Below are positions 1 through 8,901 of a stretch of 19,332 nt of DNA, in pieces. The notes under the pieces were generated by a model. It saw nothing but the letters and a program-made list of their open reading frames with translations. It searched no databases and was not told the origin of the DNA. Origin of the DNA: Lentisphaeria bacterium (GTDB lineage Bacteria > Verrucomicrobiota > Lentisphaeria > Victivallales > UBA1829); NCBI GenBank assembly GCA_017623265.1, contig JAGAPM010000314.1:1-19332 (forward strand). Reading direction: 5' to 3'. Position 1 is the first letter of the stretch. Each line of letters starts with the position of its first letter. A program made the position numbers and the translations under genes.

Positions 1-1281
1 CGTACAGACAGCCTCAAAGATTTTCTGCCACTCCGCTTCAAAATCAAAATTGCAGTATTTTTCTGCCTGTTTCAGGGCTTTTCTGCTCATATCGGCATAA
101 TGTTCATCATCTTCCAGCAGTTTTACAATGGCATCGGCGGCGGCGAAAGTATCGTACATCGGAACCGTGACAATACCTTTATTTTCATCGCAGAGAGGGG
201 GTAAATAGGGTAATTCATACGCCACCACCGGCAGTCCTGCGGAAAGGGCTTCGACCAAAGTCATCGGGAAGCCCTCGATTTCACTCGTAGTGAGAAAAAC
301 ATCTGCGTCAAGATAATATTTCCGGCAGTCGAAATCCGCCCCGGTAAAAGTAATCCGATCTTCCATGCCGAGCTTCTGCGCTTCCGCCATGGTTTCCTCC
401 AGACAGACGCCGCCTCCCACCATGATAACCTGCACATCGGGAATCTTTCCGGCAAGGATCCTGCATATCTGAACCGCTTCCCGGGGATTTTTTTCATCAA
501 CCATTCTTGCCAGCCACAGAACCTTGCGCCGACGCGGCTGGACCGGTCGCTGTACGCACGGGAAATAAGCCGGATTCGGCAGATAATAAGATTTTGCTCC
601 GCTGAAATTGAAATATGCGGCATCGAAAGGAGAAAGCACCAGATTCAGATTGAAACAGGACTGTATCAAAGCTCTTTTTTCCAGAACCCTGCCGGCAGTA
701 CTGTTCCACAAATACAGAAGGGCAGTATTATGAAAATGGAGCAGACAGGGAATCTTATGAATGATTCTGGCAACGGCGCTATCCATCAGGGAATACAGAA
801 CAGACATAAAAGGAAACAACAGGAGATCGATCTGTTCTTTTTCAATGGTCCGGCTCAAAAGGGCAGCCCGTTTCCGGCAGTCTTGTTCCGCCGGGAGAAC
901 AATGTGTGTTATATCATCTGTAATTTCCGGAAATGTTTCGCCGGGGATATATTTCTTTTCTGTAAAAAATACGCACTTGATCCCCATTTTCCGGAACAGC
1001 TCAAGTTGTTTTTCCGTAACACGTTCAATCCCGCCATTTCCAAAATGTCTTGTAACGATGCCGATTGTTTTGATCTGCTTCGTTTTATGAGGCGGAAAAA
1101 GATCAAAATCACGCAAAGATTTCAGAAAGGAAACCGGCGGAAACGCGCCCCATGCTTCATAGATGGAGGCAAATGTTTCAATCACACCATGCGTTTCCAG
1201 CAATGCAGCAAATCGGATCTTCCGTTCGGCGAACGGTAAATCCTGCATGCGCTTGAGCATTGCGGCGATTTCAACTGACAT
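1..1281 (-). CDS. Glycosyltransferase family 4 (GT-B), 3' end cut by window edge
   Basis: I translated this frame by hand; it is open from an ATG at 1281 to the left edge (427 residues, no stop). After a helical N-terminal extension of about 70 residues comes a GT-B fold: an acceptor-side motif, HFGNGGIERV, near residues 79-88, and a C-terminal donor lobe. That lobe has WLARMVDEKNP (about 257-267) and the GT4 EX7E signature, E336 in SEIEGFP and E344 in VEALSAG, which contacts the sugar nucleotide. GT4 enzymes are retaining transferases that build polysaccharide at the inner face of the cytoplasmic membrane. The start follows an AAAGGATGAAAGAAC ribosome site and lies 6 bases after the stop of the preceding GT4, so it continues that operon. 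The architecture resembles that neighbour. Donor and acceptor sugars cannot be told from sequence. Confidence 0.9.
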   Translation of the reverse strand, partial: MSVEIAAMLKRMQDLPFAERKIRFAALLETHGVIETFASIYEAWGAFPPVSFLKSLRDFDLFPPHKTKQIKTIGIVTRHFGNGGIERVTEKQLELFRKMGIKCVFFTEKKYIPGETFPEITDDITHIVLPAEQDCRKRAALLSRTIEKEQIDLLLFPFMSVLYSLMDSAVARIIHKIPCLLHFHNTALLYLWNSTAGRVLEKRALIQSCFNLNLVLSPFDAAYFNFSGAKSYYLPNPAYFPCVQRPVQPRRRKVLWLARMVDEKNPREAVQICRILAGKIPDVQVIMVGGGVCLEETMAEAQKLGMEDRITFTGADFDCRKYYLDADVFLTTSEIEGFPMTLVEALSAGLPVVAYELPYLPPLCDENKGIVTVPMYDTFAAADAIVKLLEDDEHYADMSRKALKQAEKYCNFDFEAEWQKIFEAVCT

Positions 1282-1287
1282 GTTCTT

Positions 1288-2967
1288 TCATCCTTTTCTG
1301 AACTTGTTTCCGATCTTTTGCAGCAGGCGTTTGACCGTGTAGATAAAGCCGTGTTCCCGGAGACAGCGGATCCCGCCTTTGATCTTGCGTTTGAGCCAGG
1401 GCTGAGAAAGTTCCGCCACTCTGGCGTTCGGCGCGGTGATCTGCGCCTGCTGTTCCGCGATCCGTTGCTGTTGTTCCGCGACCCGGTTTCGTTCCTTTTC
1501 CAGCAACGCACGCAGCTGAGTGATTTTTTCATTTTTCCTGAGAATGATCTCTTTTTTCTCGTGGATCATCTCATTTTTCAGAGCAACGATCTGCTGTTTG
1601 CCGATCTGCAGAAAATGTCCCATGGAATGGATCATGATCCCCACATTCTGCTGCCAATTTTCTTCCGGCAGGGGCGGCATTTCCCGTGTAAGATTGCGGA
1701 TCAGGGAATCGTATGCGCCTTTGTAGTCGAAAGTCCGGTATTTTTCTGCATGTGCCAGAGCCATTTCTGCCTGCTGCTGCCGGAATTGCGGCTCAATCAG
1801 CAGCCGGATCAATGCGGCGGCGGCAGCGGCGGTATCGCCCATCGGCACATTCAGGACGCCGCCGTTTTTCTCCCGGTTCAGCTCATGGAACGGCAATTCG
1901 TAAGAAACGACCGGCAGACCGGCATTCAAAGCCTCCAGAAATGAACAGGAAAATCCTTCCGATTCCGAAGTGGAAAGGAAACAGGTGCCCTGTGTCAGAT
2001 ATCGGTTCACATCGGCACAGTAACCGGTAAATGTGACAGATTCTCCGATTCCGGCTTCTGCGACCGCATCCTGGAGCGGTTCAAGACATCTCCCGTCTCC
2101 CAGTACATACAGATGGGCATCCGGCACGTGTTTGACAACCTTTGTCATGATGGGGACCAGATCCTGTGGTCTCTTTATCGGATCCATTCTACCGCACCAG
2201 ATAATACTTTTCTGCCTGACCGGCTCGGCCGGTGCGCTGTTCTCCACGGCAAACACAACCGGATTCGGCAGATAAACCGCTTTCACACCGGCAGCCCGGA
2301 ACAGCTGTTCATCCATCCGGGACAAGGTGATCACTCTGTCTGCCTGAGAAAAGATCCGGAACTGTCTGGAAAAGACATGGGAAGTGGTTCCACCTTTTAT
2401 GTGGAAAAAGAAGTTGCCATGATTTTGCAGGATCACCGGCAGGCGGCATGCCCATTTCAGGACCAGAAGATCCAACTGCAGGTTCAGGATGGAGACCGTA
2501 TGCCGGATGACAAAGTCGATTTTCTCCCGCCGGACCACATCCTGTAAAAAAGCTGCCCGTTCTTCCGGGGAGGCATCATCGGAAAGGTGGTGCAATACGA
2601 CTCCCTCCGGAAAGGGGAATTGTTTTTCACCGGAGTTTGCCTGATGAATACAGCAGACCCGGTATCCCAGCTGCAGGAAATATGCGATTTGCAGCACGGC
2701 CACTCTGGAGATCCCGCCATACCCCCATGCTCTGTTGATAACCAGAACAGAGCGGCGTTCCTTTTCTTCGGGTCCGGGCATATTCTGCGCCAGGAAATCG
2801 AGCATAAAATCCGGCGTGGTATTCTTCCAGGCATATTTTCCGGCTACCGCCAATGCGGCAGGATCCTGCTCCCGGAAAAGTTTTTTCAGAACTTCATTCC
2901 GTTGTTCGGGGAGCTGATCCTGTAAATTCAGCAATTGCTGTGTTAAATCGGCGATCTGTTCACTCAT
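1288..2967 (-). CDS. Glycosyltransferase family 4 with C-terminal coiled coil and basic tail
   Basis: This is a 559-residue protein, longer than a usual GT4 of about 370-420. Residues 1-70 form a charged helical extension. The GT-B core spans about 73-430, with a glycine-rich WGYGGISRVA at 81-90, NPVVF near 235, the donor-lobe motif IIWCGRMDPIKRP at 255-267 and the EX7E pair E337 (SESEGFS) and E345 (LEALNAG). Residues 450-520 are Gln/Glu/Lys-rich and predicted coiled coil. Residues 523-559 form a basic tail beginning PWLKRKIK that is almost the same as the end of the protein encoded just upstream. Its ATG overlaps the upstream TGA as ATGA, implying translational coupling. The role is sugar transfer in surface glycan assembly; the specificity is unknown. 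The coiled coil and tail may mediate oligomerisation or membrane attachment (inference). Confidence 0.92.
   Translation of the reverse strand: MSEQIADLTQQLLNLQDQLPEQRNEVLKKLFREQDPAALAVAGKYAWKNTTPDFMLDFLAQNMPGPEEKERRSVLVINRAWGYGGISRVAVLQIAYFLQLGYRVCCIHQANSGEKQFPFPEGVVLHHLSDDASPEERAAFLQDVVRREKIDFVIRHTVSILNLQLDLLVLKWACRLPVILQNHGNFFFHIKGGTTSHVFSRQFRIFSQADRVITLSRMDEQLFRAAGVKAVYLPNPVVFAVENSAPAEPVRQKSIIWCGRMDPIKRPQDLVPIMTKVVKHVPDAHLYVLGDGRCLEPLQDAVAEAGIGESVTFTGYCADVNRYLTQGTCFLSTSESEGFSCSFLEALNAGLPVVSYELPFHELNREKNGGVLNVPMGDTAAAAAALIRLLIEPQFRQQQAEMALAHAEKYRTFDYKGAYDSLIRNLTREMPPLPEENWQQNVGIMIHSMGHFLQIGKQQIVALKNEMIHEKKEIILRKNEKITQLRALLEKERNRVAEQQQRIAEQQAQITAPNARVAELSQPWLKRKIKGGIRCLREHGFIYTVKRLLQKIGNKFRKG
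1321..1400 (-). repeat. Copy A of a duplicated C-terminal tail coding segment
   Basis: These 80 bases encode the basic tail of the GT4 protein and align without gaps to 2991-3070, at an offset of exactly 1670. I count 9 mismatches in 80 positions, about 89% identity. The rest of the two genes is unrelated, so this is a local duplication, module exchange or gene conversion rather than whole-gene duplication. Confidence 0.85.
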
Positions 2968-5348
2968 TTCAACTTATTCCGGACCTTTTGCAGCAGGCGT
3001 TTGAAAGTGTAGCGGAAGCCGTGTTCGCGGAGACAGCGGATCCCGCTTTTGATCATGGGTTTGAGCCAGGGTTCCCGACCGTACACCTGCTGCTGCAGAC
3101 CGGCGATCTGTTTCCGGCATTCCAGCAGTTCCCGGCTCAACTGTTCCACCATGATCTCTTCGCGGGTTTTCTTGCGGTACGGTTTTTCCAGTGCCGCGAT
3201 CAGCCAGTTCCGGGATTTCACCCGCAATTCTTCCAGCCGCCGGTCGACTTCCGTCCAGTCGATTTCCTTTTCCAGCGTGGCGCAGATCGCGTCTGTATCT
3301 GCCGGATCGGAGAAGAGGCGGTCTTCCAGCCCGACCAGTTTCAGCAGGCTCTGGAAGCGGATGATGGAGGTATGATTTTTCACGATCGGGAAAATGATCG
3401 CAAATGGACGGTGGAAGATCAGGGAGAAACACAGGGCATGGAAGCTGTCGCCGATATAGCAATCGCAATTCCGGATGTACGCCAGCCAGTCCTCGATCTC
3501 GATCCCCTGCATGATCAGATGGCTGTAATTTTTCTGTGCCTTTTCATTTTTGTTCGGATTTCCGCACAGATAGAACCCGCGGTCTCCCTGTATGCGTTTC
3601 AGGACTTTCAACACATGGGGAGCCAGATGAGTCCGCAGCAGGTAGGAGAAAATATATTTTCCCTGCGGTTTTTCTTTTGCATCTGCAATGGCTTTTTCAT
3701 AGGTCTGCGGATTGATCATGAATACCGGATCCAGCACCAGAGTCACTTCTTTTTCCGGCAGTTCCTTTTTCACCAGTTCCAGCATATTGACTTCCCGCAC
3801 GGAAATGGAATCGAACCGGTCCAGATGCATCAATGCCCGTTCGTTGTATGCGGGATCACCGTAAAAGCTGCTACCGCAGCTGGAGGCATAGGAAATTCTC
3901 CGTTTCTGCCCGCAGACCCAGTCCATAAAGAAATGAGTACCGACCTGTGAACCGGCGAATTTATAATTCCACACCACGTCGGATCCCACAATAAAGTCAT
4001 CGCAGAGATCATTTGCCGCGGCATAATCATCCATGGAATGGAACGGCTGCAGCACGTTGCAGTGCTTCCAGATGAACTTCTGAGCGATGGTATCCGGATC
4101 ATTGAAACGTTCTTCCCACAAACCATTGGGTTTCGGGAGAAATACCGGGTCTTTGCCCAATTCCCGGAGCAGTTCATACAGAGCGTAATAGGTCAGCACG
4201 GAGCCGTAGTTGATCCCGTACCAGTAGCCCATGATCCCGATGTCATAATGGTGTTCCAGAGAATCTTTCACCAGTTTGGAATAGGGTTTCAGATCCAGCG
4301 CAGAATAAAAATGTTTCCGCCCCGGATGCGCACGGAACGGATGGATCATGGTCTTGTTGATGAACGTAATGTCATCCAGTTTCGTTTTTTCCGCCATCTT
4401 GAAGCCGGGCTGCAGTTCACGGAAAAAGGCTTCCGCTCTGGCGTTGTTCAGCGTCACAAAGCTTGTTCCCTTCTTATCATTCCAGTCCGCATGGTTCACC
4501 TTGGCAAGTCCCCAGTAATCCCCCGCTGTAATATCCGCCTGACGCGGCACCCGGGCAAACTTGCAGACTGCACAGCTCTTCCGCATGATCATGCAGGGAA
4601 GAAATCCGGCATAGTAAAGGTCTTCCGAGGGTTTGATCAGTTTTTCGCCACCATCCTCGAAATAAATGCACATGGGAGTTGTCCAGCCGAACGGCTCTTT
4701 ATCCCGGAAAGAAATCCGCTTGATCTTCCGGTCGCCGTATTCATCTTTCAGATACTTCTCCAAAGCAGCGGGAGAAGGAGCGCCATGGCAGCAGACTTCC
4801 ATGGTGATGAGTTTTTCATACTCTTTGTTTCCGAGGCAGGCATAAAGTCCTGCGATCTGGCAGGGCAAACCGGTGTAAAGCACATATCTTCCCTCCTCCA
4901 GCGCCTGTTTTGCCTCCCGGTAACTCAAGCGGGAATCCCCCTGCACATATTTGGAACCGCGCAGGGCAGCCAGTTCCTCTTCATTGGCAGCGGCGACCTG
5001 AGCGACTTTCCAGTTTTCCTGCCACGCCGCCCCGAAAACCAGCCCGCCTTTTTCCAGAATATTTCTCGCCGCCAGCGTAAAAAATCCGCCGCTGCTGGAG
5101 ATTTTGCGGATCTCATCATCCGCCATCATGGCATAACAGACAGGCGACGCATTGTTTTTGTAGACCGGCTGCAGTACGGGGCAGCTCTTTTCACAAAGTC
5201 CGCAGTTTCTGCAGAGAGCGCGATCGATCACCGGAACCAGAAATCCCTCTTCATCCGGCACCATCTTTATGGCATTAAAAGGACAACTGTTGCGGCAAGC
5301 CCCGCAACCGGTACATTGTTCGTTTCTGCTCTTCAATAAATCGATCAT
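2964..5348 (-). CDS. Ferredoxin / FrhB-FdhB-type / polysaccharide pyruvyl transferase fusion
   Basis: This is a 794-residue multidomain protein. Residues 10-60 hold two [4Fe-4S] ferredoxin motifs: Cys12, 15, 18, 22 and Cys46, 49, 52, 56. Residues about 68-330 match the coenzyme F420 hydrogenase/dehydrogenase beta-subunit N and C domains, with SSSGGFF at 84-90, LPCQ at 161-164, and further cysteines at 186-187, 252, 259 and 262. Residues about 368-690 are a polysaccharide pyruvyl transferase domain: GINYGSVLTYYAL, FIVGSDVVWN, ISYASSCG and GDSFHALCFSLIFHRPFAI. A short helical stretch (725-755) and the basic PWLK tail (760-794) close it. In surface-glycan clusters FrhB-like proteins are thought to do redox chemistry, and PssM/CsaB-type domains add ketal pyruvate. 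The joint reaction here is unknown. The ATG overlaps the upstream TGA, and its own TGA overlaps the next ATG. Confidence 0.92.
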   Translation of the reverse strand: MIDLLKSRNEQCTGCGACRNSCPFNAIKMVPDEEGFLVPVIDRALCRNCGLCEKSCPVLQPVYKNNASPVCYAMMADDEIRKISSSGGFFTLAARNILEKGGLVFGAAWQENWKVAQVAAANEEELAALRGSKYVQGDSRLSYREAKQALEEGRYVLYTGLPCQIAGLYACLGNKEYEKLITMEVCCHGAPSPAALEKYLKDEYGDRKIKRISFRDKEPFGWTTPMCIYFEDGGEKLIKPSEDLYYAGFLPCMIMRKSCAVCKFARVPRQADITAGDYWGLAKVNHADWNDKKGTSFVTLNNARAEAFFRELQPGFKMAEKTKLDDITFINKTMIHPFRAHPGRKHFYSALDLKPYSKLVKDSLEHHYDIGIMGYWYGINYGSVLTYYALYELLRELGKDPVFLPKPNGLWEERFNDPDTIAQKFIWKHCNVLQPFHSMDDYAAANDLCDDFIVGSDVVWNYKFAGSQVGTHFFMDWVCGQKRRISYASSCGSSFYGDPAYNERALMHLDRFDSISVREVNMLELVKKELPEKEVTLVLDPVFMINPQTYEKAIADAKEKPQGKYIFSYLLRTHLAPHVLKVLKRIQGDRGFYLCGNPNKNEKAQKNYSHLIMQGIEIEDWLAYIRNCDCYIGDSFHALCFSLIFHRPFAIIFPIVKNHTSIIRFQSLLKLVGLEDRLFSDPADTDAICATLEKEIDWTEVDRRLEELRVKSRNWLIAALEKPYRKKTREEIMVEQLSRELLECRKQIAGLQQQVYGREPWLKPMIKSGIRCLREHGFRYTFKRLLQKVRNKLK
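2991..3070 (-). repeat. Copy B of a duplicated C-terminal tail coding segment
   Basis: This is the partner of the copy at 1321-1400. It encodes the C-terminus of the FrhB-pyruvyltransferase fusion, with the shared core IRCLREHGF followed by YT-KRLLQK. The two encoded tails both begin PWLK and differ at only a few positions. Confidence 0.85.
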
Positions 5349-7195
5349 TGTATCTCCTGCGTTTCGGGATTCAAATCCAGATATTTGTTCCAGAATTCCA
5401 TATTCATCAGTTTTTTACTTTGTTTTTTGAAGGTTTTCTTCTTCCGCCAGTAGGTCAGGTGCAGCTGCGCCATGGTCGCCAACAGACGGCACAGACACCA
5501 CAGCGATTTTAGCACACTGCGTTTTGTGAGGAAGTATTTTCCCGTTGAGGCATCATAATGGTACACCGCCCCGGCACGGAAAAACATGCGCACTTTGCAA
5601 TTCGCCATGGGCACACAGACTTTTTTGCGGACCCGTTTTGCCGGCAGCAGCAGCCCGTTGAATGTTACAACCCGGTAAAGACGGTGAACAAAACTTTCAC
5701 TCTCGTTCTGATGCGCCACCGTATAGCCCATACAGCCCCCCAGATCCATGCCGGGTTCCTCCGGGATCGCTTTATACCCCGCCGCCATGATCTCCTGATG
5801 AAGCGCCGCACCATCCGTATTCAACAGGAAGTCCACCCCCTTGAGATAGTCCCGGACACCCCGGAGCAGCAGCTCCACATTGAGATAACGGAAATACAAA
5901 ATCTCCCGCAGCACATGCTGGAACAGGAGGGAAGTTGTCTTGCGCGCCGGGACCCAGTTAAAGTGCAAGCTGTTCACATAAAGCATGTTCCGGTAGATGT
6001 AATAATTCAGGAAGGAGGAATATTTGTTTTCAAAAGGTTCGTGCCACACACAGATCCCGTTGAGCAGGATCAGGTTTTTCATGTTGCGCAGCCCGTATTC
6101 CAGATCATCGCCCCGGATGAAGATCGGCATAGGCAGATTTTCCGGTGTGATCACACTCATGGGCGTACAGCAGTACCACCAGGCGTTGTACTCGGAATAA
6201 ATGTCCTCTTCGTTTTCAATACAGCTGGAAAGTTCCCGCAGGTCGATATTGGTCCGGAGACTCTTCAACGCCCCGGCATTCCATTCCGCCCCGGATTCAT
6301 GCTGCACCGTACTGGAATCCAGCCGGAGCATGGCACCCCCGATAAACGCCTCCGCATATTCCGCTTTGCGACAGCGGAGCATGGTGTAAGTCCGGAAAAG
6401 CGCTTCCGGGAAGATCACAATATCATCATCCATCATCAGGGCATGCGTGGCGGCAAACTTTTCTTTGCCTTTCAGGATCTCGATCAGCCCCCGTGTGAAC
6501 CCACCCGCACCGCCGGTATTTTTGTTCTGCACGATCTGCACATATTCCGAATTGATCTCATCCAGCGGCAAGGTCGAACCGTTGTCCTGAATGTAGCACT
6601 TCAGGTGCGCGTGAAGCTCCGACTCCGGATTTTCCAGGATCGCTTTCTTCAGGATCGCCAGATTGCGCAGCACAAATTTTTCCCGCTTGAAGGTGCAGAT
6701 ATTCAAGGCGATCCGGACGTCATTCAGCTCGTTTTCCGGGATCTCCGCTTCGTAACTGCCGCCGTAAAAACAACTGTTCTCCTGCAGGGAATAAAGCTCA
6801 AATGCCGTGCTGGTGAACTCAAATGCCCCGGTACAGGGAAACGTAAACTCCCGGACCTCCGGCGCAAAAATCTCCTGCGAGGAGATCACCAGACTGTCCG
6901 GCTCCTCAATATCCTCGATCGGATTCTTCCGGGATTTGACCAGCACCACCCGGAACCGCCCCTTCAGAGAGAGCTTCAATTCCGGCTCTGAAATGTTGGT
7001 GTACTTCTTCCATTTTGCCCCGGAAAAAGAGTTGAAGTACGTGGAAAAACTGCAGAACGCATTCTGCTGAAAAACCATGCAGTTCTCTTCCCGGTTCATC
7101 CAGACCGCATGGGGATTCGTTTGATCCGGCTGGAAAAATAAAGCTTCTGAAATATCGGTTCCGTTTTCGGGTAAAAGTATATTTTGCAGTTTCAT
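5345..7195 (-). CDS. GlfT2-like galactofuranosyltransferase (GT2 family)
   Basis: I chose the ATG at 7195 (616 residues, starting MKLQNILL). An AGAAAGGAAG ribosome site sits upstream, and the longer in-frame extension would run back into the permease gene. Residues 1-155 are a beta-rich N-terminal domain. The GT-A domain spans about 158-410 and has RIALNICTFKRE, the glycine-rich NTGGAGGFTRG at 226-236, the metal-binding DDD at 256-258, WW at 339-340, the catalytic-base-like GDDLEYGLR at 362-370 and WHEPF at 384-388. A helical C-terminal part follows. This order and length (mycobacterial GlfT2 is about 637 residues) match the galactofuranosyltransferase GlfT2 group, which transfers Galf from UDP-Galf. 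The Galf assignment rests on motifs only; no UDP-galactopyranose mutase lies in the window. The stop overlaps the next ATG. Confidence 0.88.
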   Translation of the reverse strand: MKLQNILLPENGTDISEALFFQPDQTNPHAVWMNREENCMVFQQNAFCSFSTYFNSFSGAKWKKYTNISEPELKLSLKGRFRVVLVKSRKNPIEDIEEPDSLVISSQEIFAPEVREFTFPCTGAFEFTSTAFELYSLQENSCFYGGSYEAEIPENELNDVRIALNICTFKREKFVLRNLAILKKAILENPESELHAHLKCYIQDNGSTLPLDEINSEYVQIVQNKNTGGAGGFTRGLIEILKGKEKFAATHALMMDDDIVIFPEALFRTYTMLRCRKAEYAEAFIGGAMLRLDSSTVQHESGAEWNAGALKSLRTNIDLRELSSCIENEEDIYSEYNAWWYCCTPMSVITPENLPMPIFIRGDDLEYGLRNMKNLILLNGICVWHEPFENKYSSFLNYYIYRNMLYVNSLHFNWVPARKTTSLLFQHVLREILYFRYLNVELLLRGVRDYLKGVDFLLNTDGAALHQEIMAAGYKAIPEEPGMDLGGCMGYTVAHQNESESFVHRLYRVVTFNGLLLPAKRVRKKVCVPMANCKVRMFFRAGAVYHYDASTGKYFLTKRSVLKSLWCLCRLLATMAQLHLTYWRKKKTFKKQSKKLMNMEFWNKYLDLNPETQEIQ

Positions 7196-7217
7196 CGGTC
7201 GGTTTCTTCCTTTCTGA

Positions 7218-7985
7218 TCACACATAGTAGAGAAAATCTCTGTTGAAGCGTTTGTATATCCAGGCACCTGCCGCCAATGCAAGCAGCGCGTAAAACGCAG
7301 CCAGAACAAACATCAGCGGATCCGGCACTTTTTCTTCCAGAATGATCTCCCGGTAGAAGGTGATGTAGATATACATCGGATTTGCCAGGAAAAATTTCTG
7401 ATAAGGCACCGGAATGATCTCAATCGAATAAAAAATTGCCGACATATACATCAGCAGCCGGCTGAAAATATCGTAAAGATACTGAATGTCCCGGAAAAAT
7501 ACGAAAAGGGCGGAAAGAATAAACCCGATCCCCAGATTGAACAGGATCAGGCAGCCCGCCGGATAGATCAGCAGCAGATAGCGCCAGGAGAATGTGAGAT
7601 CATCCAGCAGACAGAACCCGAAGAAGATCAGCATGGTCAAACCGAAGTTGATCAGCGAAGCCACATTGCTGGAAAGCAGAAAAATATACTTCGGCACATT
7701 GAGCTTTTTGAAAATCGCGGCATTGGAAACCAGTGAGTTCATGCCGGAATGTGTCGCCTGTTGAAAATAAGCGTAAAGCAGCGTTCCGCAGAACAGATAA
7801 ATCGTGTAGTGGGGAATGCTTCTGCCGAAAAATGTACTGAAAACGATCTTCAGGATCAGAAGTGTGATCAGCGGATTCAAAATACTCCAGACCATCCCCA
7901 GGATCGTCCGTTTATACTTGCGGCGGAAATCCCGCTTCACAAGTTCTTCAAATAAAAATTTATGCTGGTAAAACAGTTTAAGCAT
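7218..7985 (-). CDS. ABC-2 type polysaccharide export permease (Wzm/TagG-like)
   Basis: The protein has 255 residues from the ATG at 7985, preceded by GCAGGAG eight bases upstream. A start 24 bases further upstream is possible but lacks this site. It has the usual cytoplasmic N-terminus LFEELVKRDFRRKYKRT with a basic amphipathic helix, then about six hydrophobic spans, with the conserved LGMVWSILNPL near the first and FRDIQYLYDI in the loop after the fourth. These features mark the O-antigen/teichoic-acid type of ABC-2 transporter, which moves lipid-linked glycan across the inner membrane. The gene overlaps the end of the upstream GT2 by 8 bases. The nucleotide-binding partner (Wzt/TagH) normally lies next door. 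Here the neighbours on both sides are glycosyltransferases, so it must be further along the operon or elsewhere. Confidence 0.93.
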   Translation of the reverse strand: MLKLFYQHKFLFEELVKRDFRRKYKRTILGMVWSILNPLITLLILKIVFSTFFGRSIPHYTIYLFCGTLLYAYFQQATHSGMNSLVSNAAIFKKLNVPKYIFLLSSNVASLINFGLTMLIFFGFCLLDDLTFSWRYLLLIYPAGCLILFNLGIGFILSALFVFFRDIQYLYDIFSRLLMYMSAIFYSIEIIPVPYQKFFLANPMYIYITFYREIILEEKVPDPLMFVLAAFYALLALAAGAWIYKRFNRDFLYYV

Positions 7986-8901
7986 TCGTGTGCTCCTGCA
8001 TAGTCTCAAGATTCACATACTCCACCGCCGGATTGAAAAAATAACCGCGGAAACTTGCACTGCAAAGCGTCCACAACCGTTTCAGACGGTGATCTTTGGC
8101 TTTGAATACGACCTTCCAGAAGTGATACATACACCTGCAGTTGTAATAAAACCAGCCGGAAAAACCTTCCCGCCGGTAAAGATAATTCTCATTCCGGTAC
8201 GCAAAACGGTAACGGGCAAGACGGTCCGCCGTATCCGTGGAAAGATCCGAACCGGTATTCTGCGCCATGGCATGGACCACTTTGCTGCGTCCGGCAAGAA
8301 AACAGGGTAACGCCATACGGACAGCAAGCCGCCGGGTGTACTCAATGTCATCCCCCCAGATGAAAAATTCTTTCAGCGGCAAACCGGCTTTCAGAATGAT
8401 CTCCCGTCTCAGAAACAGAGAAACAAAAGTCGCCTGCTCCACCCGGATCATACCATGACAGAGCAGTTCCTGGTGGGTGTAATAATCCTTCCGGATCTTC
8501 TGGCGGTTCATGCGGCACTCTTTGCCATCGGTCCACAACACACTGGAACACAGAAAACCGTGGTCGCCTTTCAGGATCTGATCAGCCGCCAGCAGTTCTG
8601 CCAGCGCTTCCGGCTCCGGCAGACAGTCATCATCCATCAGCCACACGAATGAATATCCTTCTTCCACAGCCCAGCGCATACCGGCATTGAACCCGCCGGC
8701 ACCGCCGGAGTTTTTCTCCAGACGCCGGTAACGGATCGCGGGATCGTTCAGCGACGCAACAAAAGAGGCGGTATGATCCGTACTGCAGTTGTCCACGATC
8801 AGAATATCGCAGGCAGCAGTCTGCCGGAGCAATGCCCGAATGCACTGCTCCAGCATGGCACAACGGTTGTAGGTTACGATGACTGCAGCCGTTGACTTCA
8901 T
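7978..8901 (-). CDS. GT2 glycosyltransferase, GlfT1/rhamnosyltransferase-like
   Basis: This 307-residue protein has a GT-A fold from its first residues: AAVIVTYNRCAML at 5-17, ILIVDNCSTDHT at 33-44, the glycine-rich NSGGAGGFNAGM at 64-75, DDD at 90-92, IWGDDIEY at 181-188 and a histidine at 210 (VVHAM). The same set of motifs occurs in GlfT1 and in dTDP-rhamnosyl/galactofuranosyl transferases that start or extend a Galf chain. The C-terminal 80 residues are aromatic and basic, suggesting membrane contact. GAGGAG lies 8 bases before the ATG. It is the first gene of the main glycan operon, behind a promoter at 8999-9026. Together with the GlfT2-like enzyme two genes downstream it suggests a galactofuranan-like polymer (inference). 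Confidence 0.9.
   Translation of the reverse strand: MKSTAAVIVTYNRCAMLEQCIRALLRQTAACDILIVDNCSTDHTASFVASLNDPAIRYRRLEKNSGGAGGFNAGMRWAVEEGYSFVWLMDDDCLPEPEALAELLAADQILKGDHGFLCSSVLWTDGKECRMNRQKIRKDYYTHQELLCHGMIRVEQATFVSLFLRREIILKAGLPLKEFFIWGDDIEYTRRLAVRMALPCFLAGRSKVVHAMAQNTGSDLSTDTADRLARYRFAYRNENYLYRREGFSGWFYYNCRCMYHFWKVVFKAKDHRLKRLWTLCSASFRGYFFNPAVEYVNLETMQEHTNA

Noticed and set aside
4038..5339. Long plus-strand open frames opposite the glycan genes (4038-5339, 5558-6991, 2853-3950)
   Set aside because: They lie antisense to genes with clear domain motifs, have no ribosome site or recognisable domain, and arise from codon bias of the real genes.
7196..7309. Longer N-terminus for the GlfT2-like protein
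   Set aside because: The extra 38 codons overlap the end of the permease gene and have no ribosome site, while the ATG at 7195 has one.
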